Shown: piece after piece, positions 33,949 through 44,584 of the stretch | Layout of the letters: the number at the start of each line of letters is the position of its first letter | Numbering within the stretch: position 1 is the first letter of the stretch | From: Methylocella sp. | GTDB taxonomy: Bacteria; Pseudomonadota; Alphaproteobacteria; Rhizobiales; Beijerinckiaceae | Reading direction: 5' to 3' | Length of the DNA: 64,000 nt | Assembly: GCA_037200525.1 (NCBI GenBank) | Contig: JBBCGG010000001.1 | Location: 3,526,501 to 3,590,500 of the forward strand | The notes under the pieces: generated by a model | The model's database searches: none | What the model was told of the DNA's origin: nothing | What the model saw: only the letters and a program-made list of their open reading frames with translations | Made by a program: the position numbers and the translations under genes

Positions 33949-34788
33949 TCACCCTTCAAGTCTGGAGAGGATGATGTCTGGCGCAATGCCGTGTCTGGCG
34001 AATTCTTTCACGAGTTCAGCTTCCGAAAGAGCCGCGTGGATTCCCGTGCGCACCAATGCGGCCACGGCGCCAAACCGATGGGCGCCGACGATGTCATGTT
34101 CCACGCTGTCTCCAACGCATAGAATTTCGCCTGGGTCGGGCGAGCCGACAAGCGAGGCCGCAGCGGAGTAGATGGCGGGGAAAGGCTTGCCAATCCAAAT
34201 AACCGTTCCCCCAAGTCTTTCATAAAGCTCAGCGATCGCGCCGGCGCCGGGAACGGCGCCATTCAAGCCCAACATGCGCTTGTCCGGATTTGTACAGACG
34301 CAGGGTACGCGCCGCCGGGCCGCTGGCGCCAAACGCGCCGCATAATCTTCAAGACCTATGCGGTCTGCCTGGCTGCCGCTGATGACGACGAGATCGGCTT
34401 CATCGCCACTCTCGGTTGACGCAAGCCCGACGCTGTCGGCAAGCTCATGCTCATCGGACGAGGAGATTGTCATGCACCGCATCGGCGCCCTGAGCCGGAT
34501 CGGCGGATCAGCGGCCTGAAGCATCATTTTCGCGACATCGCCCGAGGTCAGAAAGTGGTCATAGAGATCGCGCGAAAATCCCAGTTTAGCCATCCGCAGC
34601 GCATTCATTTGACCGGGGCGCCCGGAATTGGAAACGATGACGACTTTTGTTCCCCGCTTCCGCAAGGTCTTCAGAGCCGTGACAGCGCCCGGATATGCCC
34701 GATAGCCATCATGAAGCACGCCATATTGATCAAGAAAGATAATCTCGAAGGCTGCGGACAATGCGGCGAATAAAGATAAGCGCTTCAT
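33949..34788 (-). CDS. HAD-superfamily phosphatase, subclass IIA (TIGR01459-like)
   Basis: 279 residues. HAD motif I is IIFLDQYGVLHDGYRAYPGA, with an unusual D-x-Y pattern; motif II VVIVSNSGRPG; cap with CVCTNPDKRMLGLNGAVPGA; then GGTVIWIGKPFPAIY and motif IV ILCVGDSVEHDIVGAHRFGA. Subclass IIA members include p-nitrophenyl and glycerol-3-phosphate phosphatases. It lies about 100 bases after glpD on the same strand, so a role in glycerol-3-phosphate turnover is plausible. Confidence 0.88.
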   Translation of the reverse strand: MKRLSLFAALSAAFEIIFLDQYGVLHDGYRAYPGAVTALKTLRKRGTKVVIVSNSGRPGQMNALRMAKLGFSRDLYDHFLTSGDVAKMMLQAADPPIRLRAPMRCMTISSSDEHELADSVGLASTESGDEADLVVISGSQADRIGLEDYAARLAPAARRRVPCVCTNPDKRMLGLNGAVPGAGAIAELYERLGGTVIWIGKPFPAIYSAAASLVGSPDPGEILCVGDSVEHDIVGAHRFGAVAALVRTGIHAALSEAELVKEFARHGIAPDIILSRLEG

Positions 34789-34894
34789 GTCATGACGCCT
34801 TCATGCGCGCAAGCACGGGTCGCGCAGCTCCATCGCAAGGCTTCGACACATTGCGGGCGCGCTTGAAATTCTGGATCGATTCTGATTGCCTTCG

Positions 34895-36406
34895 TCATGG
34901 CTGTTTGGGGCCGCCGTCGGAAAGCCATTGCTCGAAAACCGAGCGCTGCCCCGCCGTAAGATGCAGGCCATGTTTGGTGCGGCGAGCGAGAATGTCATCC
35001 GCCGTCAAAGCCCCCTCCTGATCGATTAGAAAGCGAGCCTCGCGCTCGTAAAAAGTCCCCCCGAAATAATGGCCGAGATCGCCGGCAGACGCCGCGCCGT
35101 GCAACAACGTTTGGGCGCGCGTACCATAGCGGCGCGCGTAACCGAGGGCCACGTCTGCGGGCAACCACGAGTAGCTTTGCTTCAAAGCGATGAGCATCGC
35201 ATCAAAGTCGGCTCCAGGCATTTCTCCCCCTGGAAGCCCGGCGTTCCGCGTCCAGGCCGGCCCCATGGTGGGGAAAAACTTTCTGAGCTTCTCGAGGGCA
35301 TGCTCGGCAAGCTTGCGATATGTCGTGATTTTACCGCCGAAGATCGAAAGCATCGGAGCCGCGCCATTTGGCGCATCGACATCGAACACATAATCTCTGG
35401 TTACAGCGCTCGGATTGGCTGCCTTATCGTCATAAAGCGGGCGAACGCCTGCAAAAGAATGCAGGATGTCGACTGGCGTATGCTGGGTCTTGAAGTAACG
35501 GTTCACGGCGCCGAGCAGATAATCCGCTTCATCCAAACTGATTTTCACATCGCCGGCGGCCCCGTCAAATGAAATGTCCGTGGTGCCGATCAGGCACAGA
35601 TCGCCCTCATATGGGTTGACGAAGATCACCCGCTTGTCAGGGTTTTGGAGAAGATAGGCCTGATCGCCCTCCCAGAATTTCCGCATGATAATGTGGCTGC
35701 CCTTGACAAGCCGCACCCTGTTTCCCGCATGGCCTCCCGCTCTGCGCAGGACATCCTCAACCCAGGGACCCGCTGCATTGACGATCACTTTTCCGCGCGC
35801 CATCAATTGCTCGCCGGTCACGCTATCTTGAAGATCTACAGACCATAGGTCGCGCTCTCGCCTCGCCGCCAAAAGAGGCGTTCTTGTCTTCACAACGCCG
35901 CCGCGCTTTTGCAAATCAAGCGCGTTGAGCACGACCAGTCTCGAATCATCAACCCAGCAATCCGAATATTCGAAAGCCTTGCCGTAGCCCGCGCAAATTG
36001 GCCGCCCTTCCGGCGCTGTGGCAAGATCAAGGCTTCGCGTCGGGAGCAGCTTCTTGCGGCCGCTCAGATTGTCGTAGAGAAACAGGCCGAGGCGTATCAT
36101 CCAGGCCGGTCGCTGATCGGGACTATGCGGCAACACGAATCGCATGGGCCAGATGATATGCGGAGCGACATTAAGCAAAACTTCGCGCTCGATCAGCGCT
36201 TCGCGCACAAGGCGGAATTCATAATATTCGAGATAGCGCAGACCTCCGTGCAGGAGCTTTCCCGAACGTGAAGAGGTGCCTTGCGCAAGATCATCCTTCT
36301 CGCACATCAGAACGGAAAGGCCGCGCCCCGCAGCGTCCCGGGCGATGCCCGCTCCATTGACGCCGCCGCCCACCACGATGAGATCGAATGATCCTAGGTC
36401 CAGCAT
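34895..36406 (-). CDS. glpD: Aerobic glycerol-3-phosphate dehydrogenase
   Basis: 503 residues, full length. FAD-binding DLIVVGGGVNGAGIARDAAG, SSRSGKLLHGGLRYLEYYEF, RVIFVNPYEGDLCLIGTTDI and SIFGGKITTYRKLAEHALEK, and the C-terminal DAO_C domain to residue 490. It oxidises glycerol 3-phosphate to dihydroxyacetone phosphate and passes electrons to ubiquinone at the inner membrane. No glpF, glpK or glpR beside it in the window. Confidence 0.96.
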   Translation of the reverse strand: MLDLGSFDLIVVGGGVNGAGIARDAAGRGLSVLMCEKDDLAQGTSSRSGKLLHGGLRYLEYYEFRLVREALIEREVLLNVAPHIIWPMRFVLPHSPDQRPAWMIRLGLFLYDNLSGRKKLLPTRSLDLATAPEGRPICAGYGKAFEYSDCWVDDSRLVVLNALDLQKRGGVVKTRTPLLAARRERDLWSVDLQDSVTGEQLMARGKVIVNAAGPWVEDVLRRAGGHAGNRVRLVKGSHIIMRKFWEGDQAYLLQNPDKRVIFVNPYEGDLCLIGTTDISFDGAAGDVKISLDEADYLLGAVNRYFKTQHTPVDILHSFAGVRPLYDDKAANPSAVTRDYVFDVDAPNGAAPMLSIFGGKITTYRKLAEHALEKLRKFFPTMGPAWTRNAGLPGGEMPGADFDAMLIALKQSYSWLPADVALGYARRYGTRAQTLLHGAASAGDLGHYFGGTFYEREARFLIDQEGALTADDILARRTKHGLHLTAGQRSVFEQWLSDGGPKQP

Positions 36407-36458
36407 ATCCGCGATCTCTGTTCCTCATTGGATTGGCCGCCGATAAAACCGGCTTCGA

Positions 36459-36605
36459 TTAGCATAGATTAAGGGGCGGCTTCCCAGCGATGTATCGGCG
36501 CACCTCTTCCGCTGCGGCCTCGGCGGCAAATTTCACTGTCTTCACTGAAGTCCCCGCGATGTGCGGCGTCAGGGTCACATTGTCGAGACGAAGCAGCTTT
36601 CAACT
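36459..36605 (-). pseudogene. D-2-hydroxyacid (3-phosphoglycerate) dehydrogenase, C-terminal remnant
   Basis: The last 46 or so codons of a hydroxyacid dehydrogenase are readable: LLRLDNVTLTPHIAGTSVKT and VKFAAEAAAEEVRRYIAGKP, stop TAA at 36459. The PHIAG motif carries the catalytic His. Nothing of the N-terminal part remains upstream, so this is a fragment. Confidence 0.75.
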
Positions 36606-36839
36606 GGCCGGCGCGGGCTCAACGCCAAAGGTTTCTATGGCCGCAGCGCGCAGATGCCGGCTCTTTCATCAGGTTAAGGCGGCCGGGGGCGGCGACAATG
36701 AACTATGCATGGAATTCGCGTTTCGCGAGCGCGAACCCGCGGACCGCAACGTGGTTCCGATGATCAAGGAATTTAGCGGAGTTCTGGAAACCTTACGTTG
36801 ATGTTGGACGGCGAGGCCGAATGCCCCGGCCCCGGCGCT

Positions 36840-38486
36840 TCAATTCAGCGGCTCCGGCTGCAGGCCGAAGGTAATCTCAGCGCCAAAAGTGCGTGCGGCC
36901 CCGGGCGGCGGCTTCGGGAACGGCGCCGCTCTTGCGACCAACGCAACGCTTTCGATGTCAAGATCCGTGTCGCCGCTTGTTTGGAGGAGTGTAACATTGG
37001 TCAATTCGCCATCTTCATTGATGGAGAAACCGACCACAGCTTTTCCCGACGCGCCGCGGTCGCGCGCGCTGTGCGGATATTGTTTGGCTCGCTCCAAAAG
37101 GCCGAACACGATCTCTTTATAGCTCATCGGTTCATCGCCGTTTTCCGTCGGCAGCGGAACGGCGACGGCGCGGAAGTGATCCGGCCCGAAATCATAGGGC
37201 AGCGGCAGGCCGTTCAATTGATTGCCTGCGGTCTTGGCGGCTTCCTCGTCGAGCGCAGCCGATTTTGATGCATTAGTCTCAAAGGCCTCCTTCCGCGCCT
37301 CCAAGGCCTTTGCCTGTTCCTGCAAAGCCTCTTTCTCCGCTTCCAGAGCCTGTTTCTCCGCCTGCAACGCCTCTTTCCGCGCCTCCGCCGCGGCGGCTCT
37401 CGCCGCAGCCTTCGCCTGCGCCGGAGAGGGTTTTTTCTCGGCATGTTTCGACTCCGCCGCCTTTTGTTCGGCGGCTTTTTGTTCGGCGGCCTTCTGCTCC
37501 GTTGCTTTCTGTTCGGCCGCTTTCTCCTCCGCGGCCTTGGCTTCGGCGGCCTTCTGTTCCGAGGCTTTCTGCTCGGCCGCCTTCTCCTCCGCGGCCTTGG
37601 TTTCAGCGGCCTTCTGTTCCGAAGCTTTCTGCTCGGCCGCCTTCTCCTCCGCGGCCTTGGTTTCAGCGGCCTTCTGTTCCGAAGCTTTCTGTTCGGCCGC
37701 CTTCTCCTCCGCGGCCTTGGCTTCGGCGGCCTTCTGTTCCGAGGCTTTCTGCTCGGCCGCCTTCTCCTCCGCGGCCTTGGTTTCAGCGGCCTTCTGTTCC
37801 GAAGCTTTCTGTTCGGCCGCCTTCTCCTCCGCGGCCTTGGCTTCGGCGGCCTTCTGTTCCGCTGCTTTCTGCTCGGCCGCTTTCTCCTCCGCGGCCTTGG
37901 CTTCGGCGGCCTTCTGCTCTGCTGCCTTCCGCTCGGCCGCCTTATCCTCCGCGGCTTTGGTTTCGGCGGTTGGCTTCTGCTCCTCAGCCTGCTTTTGATC
38001 TTGCGGTTTTGCCAAAGGCGGCAAAGTTTGCGCCTTTTGCGTTTGTTTTTCTGCTGCGGCCGGAGGGGAGTCCTTTGGCGCGGCGGGGGGAGGCGGCGGC
38101 GGCTCGATTACTACCTCCACCGGCGTTTCGTTGAATCGTTCGGGCGTTTGCAACGGCGGCTCGAGCAATACGAGCGCCATCAGTATGCACGCATGCGCCG
38201 CCAGCGAGACCCCGACGAGCCATAGCAAAAAATGGCGATTTCTTCGCTCCAGAGCGGTTTGGTTGGTCTGCGGGGCGACGACCCTCTCTTCGTCATCGGC
38301 GACGAGGTTTGGGCTTCCCTCTGGCCGGTCGAGACCTTGCCGATCTGGAGCCCGCAGGTCAGCATAAGGCGCATCAAGTTTGCGCAGCGCCACAGCTGGA
38401 TCTCGCAAGTCCGAGGGCCGCAAATCTGGGTTCTGCGAATCGGGATTCGGCAAGTCTCTGTTCCGAAAGTCGGGCGTCAACTCCAT
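36840..38486 (-). CDS. TonB/TolA-like energy-transducing protein with long Ala-Glu-Lys repeat
   Basis: 548 residues. The cytoplasmic N-terminus holds DLR-P repeats (DFRNRDLPNPDSQNPDLRPS), one membrane helix (FLLWLVGVSLAAHACILMAL), a proline stretch (VVIEPPPPPPAAP), a long coiled-coil repeat of AEEKAAEQKASEQKAAETKA type from about residue 180 to 350, and a C-terminal TonB domain (YPHSARDRGASGKAVVGFSI ... TFGAEITFGLQPEPLN). Such proteins span the periplasm and couple inner-membrane energy to outer-membrane receptors. The repeat length is probably variable between strains. No exbB/exbD neighbours. Confidence 0.9.
   Translation of the reverse strand: MELTPDFRNRDLPNPDSQNPDLRPSDLRDPAVALRKLDAPYADLRAPDRQGLDRPEGSPNLVADDEERVVAPQTNQTALERRNRHFLLWLVGVSLAAHACILMALVLLEPPLQTPERFNETPVEVVIEPPPPPPAAPKDSPPAAAEKQTQKAQTLPPLAKPQDQKQAEEQKPTAETKAAEDKAAERKAAEQKAAEAKAAEEKAAEQKAAEQKAAEAKAAEEKAAEQKASEQKAAETKAAEEKAAEQKASEQKAAEAKAAEEKAAEQKASEQKAAETKAAEEKAAEQKASEQKAAETKAAEEKAAEQKASEQKAAEAKAAEEKAAEQKATEQKAAEQKAAEQKAAESKHAEKKPSPAQAKAAARAAAAEARKEALQAEKQALEAEKEALQEQAKALEARKEAFETNASKSAALDEEAAKTAGNQLNGLPLPYDFGPDHFRAVAVPLPTENGDEPMSYKEIVFGLLERAKQYPHSARDRGASGKAVVGFSINEDGELTNVTLLQTSGDTDLDIESVALVARAAPFPKPPPGAARTFGAEITFGLQPEPLN
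37490..37960. repeat. 60-bp tandem repeat (minisatellite) in the TonB-like gene
   Basis: About seven to eight 60-base units, each encoding AAEAKAAEEKAAEQKASEQK-type segments. Several are identical over the whole unit (for example 37561-37620 and 37741-37800). Unit length is a multiple of 3, so copy-number change keeps the frame. Confidence 0.92.
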
Positions 38487-38789
38487 GGCGTTCAGCGCTG
38501 CCTTTACAACGGTCTATTCCTTCCACCGGAGCACATCCCGAAAAGAAGGTTTTTCCGATCCATCATGCCTCGAAACTAAGGGATAGAGAGCATTAGAGCC
38601 ATCATGCTCGTTCTCGGCGTTTCAACGCTTAATCCTATCCAAGACGCTTGCCATGCGGACTTGCGAGTTTGGCCGCATCGCCGCAACTGAAATCGGCGTG
38701 GCGAGAATAACTTTAATCTGAAACCATCGCGGCTTCCCCGCTTACCTTAACGTAAACTGTCAGCTGGAGAAATTTGCGCTCTGTCTGCA

Positions 38790-39449
38790 TCATGGCCTGA
38801 CGCGCGCCCTGGTCCGCTCGCGGCGCGCCCCTTCCGCCGCCTCGACGATAGCGAGCGCCGCCTGGAACGCAGCTTCGACATCGAGCCCCGTCGTATCCAG
38901 CAAGACGGCATCCTTAGCCGCCTTCAGCGGCGCCGCGGCGCGGCTCCGGTCGCGCTCGTCGCGCTTGCGAATATCATCGAGCACGGCGGCATAATCGGCC
39001 TTCACGCCGGCGTTTCTCAGCTCCAGGGCTCTCCGGGTCGCCCTCGCTTCATCGCTCGCCGTGACAAAGATCTTAAGGCATGCCTCGGGACAGATCACCG
39101 TGCCTATATCTCGGCCATCGAGCACCGCTCCGCCGGGACGACGGGCGAAACTGCGCTGCATTTCGGTCAGCGCGGCGCGCACCTCGGGGATCGCGGCGAC
39201 GACTGAAGCCGCCTCCCCCATGTCGCGGCCGCGCAGCAACGTCTCGTCGAAATCGGTCAGGGCGAGGCCCCGCGCGGCAAAAACCGCAGCGGTGCGATCG
39301 GAAAGACCATGACCTTGATCCAGCAAGGCCCGCGCGGTGGCGCGATAGAGCAACCCTGTGTCAAGGTGCGGCAACGACAAATGCCGCGCCAGGCGACGCG
39401 CTAGAGTGCCCTTCCCCGATGCCGCTGGGCCGTCGATGGCTATGATCAT
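38790..39449 (-). CDS. cmk: Cytidylate kinase
   Basis: 219 residues. P-loop [35 protein letters not shown], and [20 protein letters not shown] for CMP binding. Phosphorylates CMP and dCMP in the cytosol. The ATG overlaps the aroA stop by 4 bases; aroA-cmk is the common order, but rpsA, usually next, is not found downstream here. Confidence 0.96.
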   Translation of the reverse strand: MIIAIDGPAASGKGTLARRLARHLSLPHLDTGLLYRATARALLDQGHGLSDRTAAVFAARGLALTDFDETLLRGRDMGEAASVVAAIPEVRAALTEMQRSFARRPGGAVLDGRDIGTVICPEACLKIFVTASDEARATRRALELRNAGVKADYAAVLDDIRKRDERDRSRAAAPLKAAKDAVLLDTTGLDVEAAFQAALAIVEAAEGARRERTRARVRP

Positions 39450-40816
39450 GCAAAACGCCCCCCAAGGCGCTCCATGAGGTTCTTGAACGTCGGAAAGCTG
39501 GTCGCGATCATGGTCCCGTCATCGACCGCGATCGGCTCAAGGGATGCCAGCCCAAGACACAGAAAGCTCATCGCGATGCGATGGTCGAGATGAGTCTTGA
39601 CCAAGCCGCCGCCCCGGACGCCGCCGCCGCGTCCCTCGACGACAAGATCATCGCCTATGATTCGCGGATCGAGGCCCGCCTCCCGCAAGCCGGCTGCGAC
39701 GGCCTCGAGTCGATCGCATTCCTTGACCCGCAGCTCATGGAGGCCGCGCATTCTCGTCTCGCCCTGGGCGCAAGCGGCGGCGACGGCGAGGATCGGATAT
39801 TCGTCGATCATTTTTGGCGCCCGATCGGCCGGAACGTCGACGCCTTTAAGATCGGCGGCGCGAACTCGCAGGTCGGCGACCTCCTCGCCGCCTTCCTCGC
39901 GGCGATTGATGATTTCAATATCGGCGCCCATTTCGATCAGCGTCGTCAGCAGACCCGTGCGCAGGGGATTCATCATCATCGCCTCGATGACGATATCCGA
40001 TCCCGGCACGATCGTCGCGGCGACCAATGGAAACGCGGCGGAAGACGGATCGCCCGGCACGGCCACCGGCGCGGGGCGCAGCTCGGGTCGGCCTTCCAGC
40101 GTAATTTTGCGCCCATGCGCCCCAAAAGCTTCGACCTTAACCGCCGCGCCGAAATATTTGAGCATTTTTTCCATATGATCGCGGCTCGCTTCCGGCTCAA
40201 TCACCACCGTGCGCCCAGGCGAATTCAGCCCGGCGAGCAAAACCGCCGATTTGATCTGCGCCGAGGCCACCGGCGAATGATATTCGATGGGAATTGGCTC
40301 GCTGACGCCCTTCAGCACGATCGGGCAACGGCCGCCCTTCGCCTCGGCCAAAACCTCGGCTCCCATCAAAACAAGCGGATCGAGGATGCGTCGCATTGGC
40401 CGTTTGCGCAATGATTCGTCGCCGTCGAACGAGGCCGTGATCGGATGGCCGCCGACAACGCCCATCATCAGCCGCATCCCGGTGCCCGAATTGCCGAAGT
40501 CGAGCCCCTCGCGCGGCGCCAGCAAGGAGCCGATTCCGCAGCCCCGCACCCGCCAGCGCCCGTCGCCCAGCCGCTCGACGCCAGCGCCGAGAGCGCGGCA
40601 GACCGCTGCGGTGCGAAGCACGTCATCACCCTCGAGCAGACCCTCGATGTTGGTTTCGCCGACGCTGAGCAGGCCGAGAATCAGCGCCCGATGCGATATC
40701 GATTTGTCTCCCGGCGGCTTGAGGCGACCGCGCAACGGCCCGCTCCGCAGCGCCGTGAGGCGGCCTGGCGCGATCTCCTTGAAGGCCTGTTTTGCTGAAT
40801 TGTCGAAAGAAGACAA
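39446..40816 (-). CDS. aroA: 5-enolpyruvylshikimate-3-phosphate synthase
   Basis: 456 residues, class II length. [40 protein letters not shown] (in place of the class I NAGTA), and [20 protein letters not shown]. It condenses shikimate 3-phosphate with phosphoenolpyruvate in aromatic amino acid synthesis. Divergent from the TIGR02300 gene and co-directional with cmk. Start could lie at ATG 40816 or slightly downstream. Confidence 0.97.
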   Translation of the reverse strand: MSSFDNSAKQAFKEIAPGRLTALRSGPLRGRLKPPGDKSISHRALILGLLSVGETNIEGLLEGDDVLRTAAVCRALGAGVERLGDGRWRVRGCGIGSLLAPREGLDFGNSGTGMRLMMGVVGGHPITASFDGDESLRKRPMRRILDPLVLMGAEVLAEAKGGRCPIVLKGVSEPIPIEYHSPVASAQIKSAVLLAGLNSPGRTVVIEPEASRDHMEKMLKYFGAAVKVEAFGAHGRKITLEGRPELRPAPVAVPGDPSSAAFPLVAATIVPGSDIVIEAMMMNPLRTGLLTTLIEMGADIEIINRREEGGEEVADLRVRAADLKGVDVPADRAPKMIDEYPILAVAAACAQGETRMRGLHELRVKECDRLEAVAAGLREAGLDPRIIGDDLVVEGRGGGVRGGGLVKTHLDHRIAMSFLCLGLASLEPIAVDDGTMIATSFPTFKNLMERLGGRFA

Positions 40817-41004
40817 AAAAAATCCCTCAAGTTGGCGCTGCGTTGTCGCAGCGCTGGTAGCATGCCGCTCGGCGCTTTGTCATCAAAGTCGGGCCTGCGG
40901 CTCAACTTCCATTTGACACGCGGCCTTTGCATGACTAACCGGACCAAAAGTTGCGACGGCGGCCCACCGCCAGAAAAGCTTCCGTCCCTGCAAGAGGTAA
41001 GTCC

Positions 41005-41364
41005 GTGGCGAAACCAGAACTTGGCAATAAACATCAATGTCAAAATTGCGGTGCAAAATTTTTCGATCTTAACAAAAATCCTATCGTATGCCCAAAATGC
41101 GGCACGATATTTCAGGGCGCGCCGGTTTCCCGGGCCGCTCAGCGAGCCGCTGCGGTTGAGGACGAGGAAGTCGATCCCGTCGTGGGCGCGGAACTCGTCT
41201 CGCTCGAGGATGCCGACGCCGGCGATGATAAAATCGCCGCCGTCCCGGACGATGACGTCGAAATCGAAGTCGCTGACGACACCTTCCTCGAGGAAGAGGA
41301 GGAAGATGGCGACAGCGTCGTCGATCTTATCGACGGCGATCGCGAGGACGACGAGGAACGCTGA
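41005..41364 (+). CDS. TIGR02300 family zinc-ribbon protein
   Basis: 119 residues from GTG 41005 (MAKPELGNKHQCQNCGAKFF), with AGAGGT upstream. Zinc ribbon C-x2-C/C-x2-C (CQNCG, CPKCG) and FFDLNKNPIVCPKC, then a very acidic tail (FLEEEEEDGDSVVDLIDGDR). The family is typical of alphaproteobacteria and regularly lies next to aroA; function unknown. Confidence 0.93.
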   Translation: MAKPELGNKHQCQNCGAKFFDLNKNPIVCPKCGTIFQGAPVSRAAQRAAAVEDEEVDPVVGAELVSLEDADAGDDKIAAVPDDDVEIEVADDTFLEEEEEDGDSVVDLIDGDREDDEER

Positions 41365-41505
41365 TGTTTCGCTTGTGCGGCGCGGGAGATGCGGTTATAC
41401 AGCGCGCCTCCCCGCCGTTCATCCGGCGGCGGCGCGGTTCCGATCGCGACCTAAGTCCGGCCCAAGCGGACAATAGGAAAATTTGCGCTGGTTGCGTAAA
41501 AAGTT

Positions 41506-41893
<388 letters not shown>

Positions 41894-42766
41894 CTAGGCA
41901 GTAGTGACGAATTACCTGAGCATGATAGCAATAGCGGCGAGCAATACGAAGCCTCGGTAGTTTGCGAGGAGCTTGTCGTATCGGGTTGCGACGCGCCGGA
42001 ACTGCTTCAGTTTATTGAAGAAACGCTCGACGAGATTGCGCTCCTTGTAGAGCGCCTTGTCGTAGGGGAGCGGCGCGCGGCGATTGGATTTTGATGGGAT
42101 CACCGGCTCAGCCTCACGCATAAGAACAGCCTTGCGCAAGTGATTGGCGTCATAACCTTTATCGGCGATGATCGCATCGGCCGCAAAGCCTTCGATCAGG
42201 GCGTGCGCTTTTGTGATGTCGTTGCGCTGCCCAGGTCCGAGAAGGAGCCGAACGGGGTTGCCGAGTGCGTCTGTCGCGGCGTGGATTTTGGTGCTCAAAC
42301 CACCGCGAGAGCGGCCCAGGCCTTGGGCATCCGCCCCCCTTTGGCGATCCTTGCGCCGGCCGCGTGCTGATGGGCGCGCACGATTGTTGAGTCGATCATC
42401 AGCCATTCGAGATCGGCCTCGGCGGTGAATGCCTCAAGAAATCCGTCCAAGGCGCCGCGCTCGATCCAGCGATAGTAGCGGCGTTTCACCGCCTGATGGT
42501 CGCCGAAGCGTTCGGGCAGATCGCGCCAGCGGCCGCCCGAGCGGGCCATCCATAACAGCGCGTCGACGAAGCGTCGATTGTCGCAGCGCGGCCCGCGCTG
42601 GCCGGCTCTTCCGCCTGGCACAAGATCACAAAGCCGCTCCCATTGATCGTCTCGCAGCGCATCGACATCCCGAATCATCAAGGCTGATCTCCAAAAATCA
42701 GCCTTGAATCATGGAAAGATCCTCGCGAGAATCCCCCAAACGCCGAATTCGTCACCACGGCCTAGA
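41894..42766 (-). mobile_element. IS5-family (IS427-type) element, second kind, copy 2
   Basis: Same element as 17951-18820, inverted, again between two CTAG sequences (41894, 42763). Proteins differ at one residue (K for M after GGRMP). It sits at the broken edge of the IS3-family remnant at 42766-43340. Confidence 0.9.
41912..42678 (-). CDS. IS5-family transposase, two frames (copy 2)
   Basis: Frame 1 42295-42678 (MIRDVDALRDDQWERLCDLV) and frame 2 ending 41912 (...LLAAIAIMLR), joined at the A3G6 run as in copy 1. DDE residues intact. Confidence 0.87.
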
Positions 42767-43340
42767 AATGACGCTCGCTTTGGCGTCTTGTTGCGCAATT
42801 GCAGGCTCAGTTCCTTGTAGAGCCGATAGATCCGCTTTGCATTGACGAGCCAGCCTTCGCGGCGCAGCAGCACATGGATGCGCCGATAGCCGTATCGCAC
42901 GCGCGTCTCGGCAAATCTCCTTGATCCGCTGTTTGAGGTCGGCCTGGCCGCCGCGCTTCGACTTGTAGACGCAGAGCGCTCGATCAACCCTGAGCGCGGA
43001 ACAGGCTCGCCGGATCGATGCCTCTTCCAATCCGATCGGACCTCGTCGACAAGCTCCCGCTTGCGGCCAGGCGTTAGTGCTTTTTTGCCAGCACGTCCTG
43101 CAGCATGGCTTTGTCGAGAGACAGGTCAGCGACGATCCGCTTCAACTTGGCGTTCTCTTCCTCGAGTTGCCGCAGCCGCTTCATCTCGGAGGGCATCAGG
43201 CCGGCATACTTCTTCCGCCAGTTGTAAAACGGCGCATCCGAGAGTCCCGCCTTCCGGCAGACTTCGGCGACCGCCACACCGTCCTCAGCCTGCCTCAGAA
43301 TGAAGGCGATCTGCGCTTCCGTGAACTTGGTCTTCTTCAT
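42767..43340 (-). pseudogene. IS3-family transposase remnant (OrfA complete, OrfB truncated)
   Basis: OrfA 43074-43340 (88 residues): KKTKFTEAQIAFILRQAEDG, VAEVCRKAGLSDAPFYNWRK, then coiled coil LRQLEEENAKLKRIVADLSL. The OrfB start is readable as RKRELVDEVRSDWKR and LRVDRALCVYKSKRGGQADL; a single extra base near 42912 shifts the frame to ETRVRYGYRRIHVLLRREGW. OrfB is cut at KTPKRAS by the IS5-family element; its DDE core is lost. Confidence 0.82.
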
Positions 43341-43492
43341 GGAACTCTCCTCGTCCCCAAGCGGGGACCGTAAGTGGAAAATTCCAGCTTCAGATGGACC
43401 GATTTACCGGGAGCACGTCACTTTCGTCGCGGTAGGGCTGGCGGTGTTGCGCCCCTATCCGGAGCTTTGCTACGCCGGGCCGCTGGTTACGC

Positions 43493-44584
43493 TCAGTCCG
43501 GGATGTCGCTGATCGCTGCTGGCTCGATGCGCGGCTGCACGTTCATCTCATGGCGAAAGCGGCTCGATTGGTCGTAGACCGACTTTCTCACGCGCATGAT
43601 GGCACCGAGCGGGCGATGCTCTTCGATGCCATTCCATGGGGTAAACCGGAGAACATCGTCGCCAAAGACGCGACGCGCTGGCGAAAACGCCTCTTGCGGC
43701 GGAATGCGCAGCGTGGCGATAGCCTGATGCGGCGACAGTTCTTCGGGCCAGAGTACGCTCGCATCTTCGATTGGCATGCGGTCCAGATCGACGCAGAGCT
43801 GCGCGCGCAGCTGATAGTCCGCGCCTTCCCGTCGGAAATGCTCAACGACGAGATCGCGCATGGTCGAATTGCCTACATCGTCGACCTGTCTGCCCGTCAG
43901 CGCCTTGACATTGGCCGAAAGCGGCGCCGCACTGATCTTGGCGACATAATCGCCGAAGCGGATGGCGGCCATGGAGTGGTAAGTTTCCCCAAGCAGATTG
44001 GCATTATCGCGCGCAGCTGTTTGCACAACAGCTGAGGGCTCGACGCCTACCGCCTCTTCCACCGCTTCAACGCCGCGCGCCACTGCTGCGAGGCCCCGCT
44101 GAACGAACTCCGGCGAACTGGCAACCGTCTTGTTCAAGTTGAGCAGATTTTTGTACAGCGGGAGCGTTCCAGGCGCGAACACCGGGATATTGATGAGCAG
44201 GAAATCCTGATTGTGCCCCGTATGGTCTGGCAACAGCCTCGCGCCGTCAACGCCGATAAGCTTGATCGCCATGCCTCGGGCTTCTGGAATCGTGTCGCTG
44301 ACGATATCGCCAGAAGCCGAGGATAGGCGGATGACGACTTGATACGTCGCAGCGCGAGCAAAAACACCCTGTCGCAGATGTTCGGGTAAGTCCCCGGAGA
44401 TGCTAAGCTCTCCCTTCAGAAAGCCATGGCTCTTTGCAAAGGCATCTCGAAAAGCGTGCCGGCGTAGGTCGAAGGTTTGCCGGCTGGTGGCGGCCATTTC
44501 TTTGAGTATATCGCTGGTCAGTGCGGCCTCGTCCGGGGCCATCACCTCGATTCCCGGCGTATATCTTACGTATTGTAATTTCAT
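43493..44584 (-). CDS. Catalase-like heme protein (y4iL-like)
   Basis: 363 residues, shorter than true catalases (about 480 or more). Catalase-fold blocks: FRDAFAKSHGFLKGELSISG with the likely distal His, ARAATYQVVIRLSSASGDIV, DTIPEARGMAIKLIGVDGAR, HNQDFLLINIPVFAPGT and FTPWNGIEEHRPLGAIMRVR. The y4iL-type branch is known from rhizobial plasmids; heme peroxidase or lipid hydroperoxide activity is suspected, not shown. Start ATG at 44584 follows GAGGAAG. Confidence 0.85.
   Translation of the reverse strand: MKLQYVRYTPGIEVMAPDEAALTSDILKEMAATSRQTFDLRRHAFRDAFAKSHGFLKGELSISGDLPEHLRQGVFARAATYQVVIRLSSASGDIVSDTIPEARGMAIKLIGVDGARLLPDHTGHNQDFLLINIPVFAPGTLPLYKNLLNLNKTVASSPEFVQRGLAAVARGVEAVEEAVGVEPSAVVQTAARDNANLLGETYHSMAAIRFGDYVAKISAAPLSANVKALTGRQVDDVGNSTMRDLVVEHFRREGADYQLRAQLCVDLDRMPIEDASVLWPEELSPHQAIATLRIPPQEAFSPARRVFGDDVLRFTPWNGIEEHRPLGAIMRVRKSVYDQSSRFRHEMNVQPRIEPAAISDIPD

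Noticed and set aside
36490-36801. 103-codon plus-strand frame
   Set aside because: Its first part is antisense to the clear dehydrogenase remnant PHIAG; the rest has no recognisable domain.
37490-37960. CRISPR-like regular repeats
   Set aside because: Tandem coding units without spacers; no array or cas gene anywhere in the window.
37222-38225. Three long plus-strand frames rich in Ala-Ser-Phe or Pro-Arg
   Set aside because: Products of the 60-bp repeat array read antisense to the TonB-like gene.
39581-40414. 277- and 193-codon plus-strand frames
   Set aside because: Antisense to aroA, which has all family motifs.
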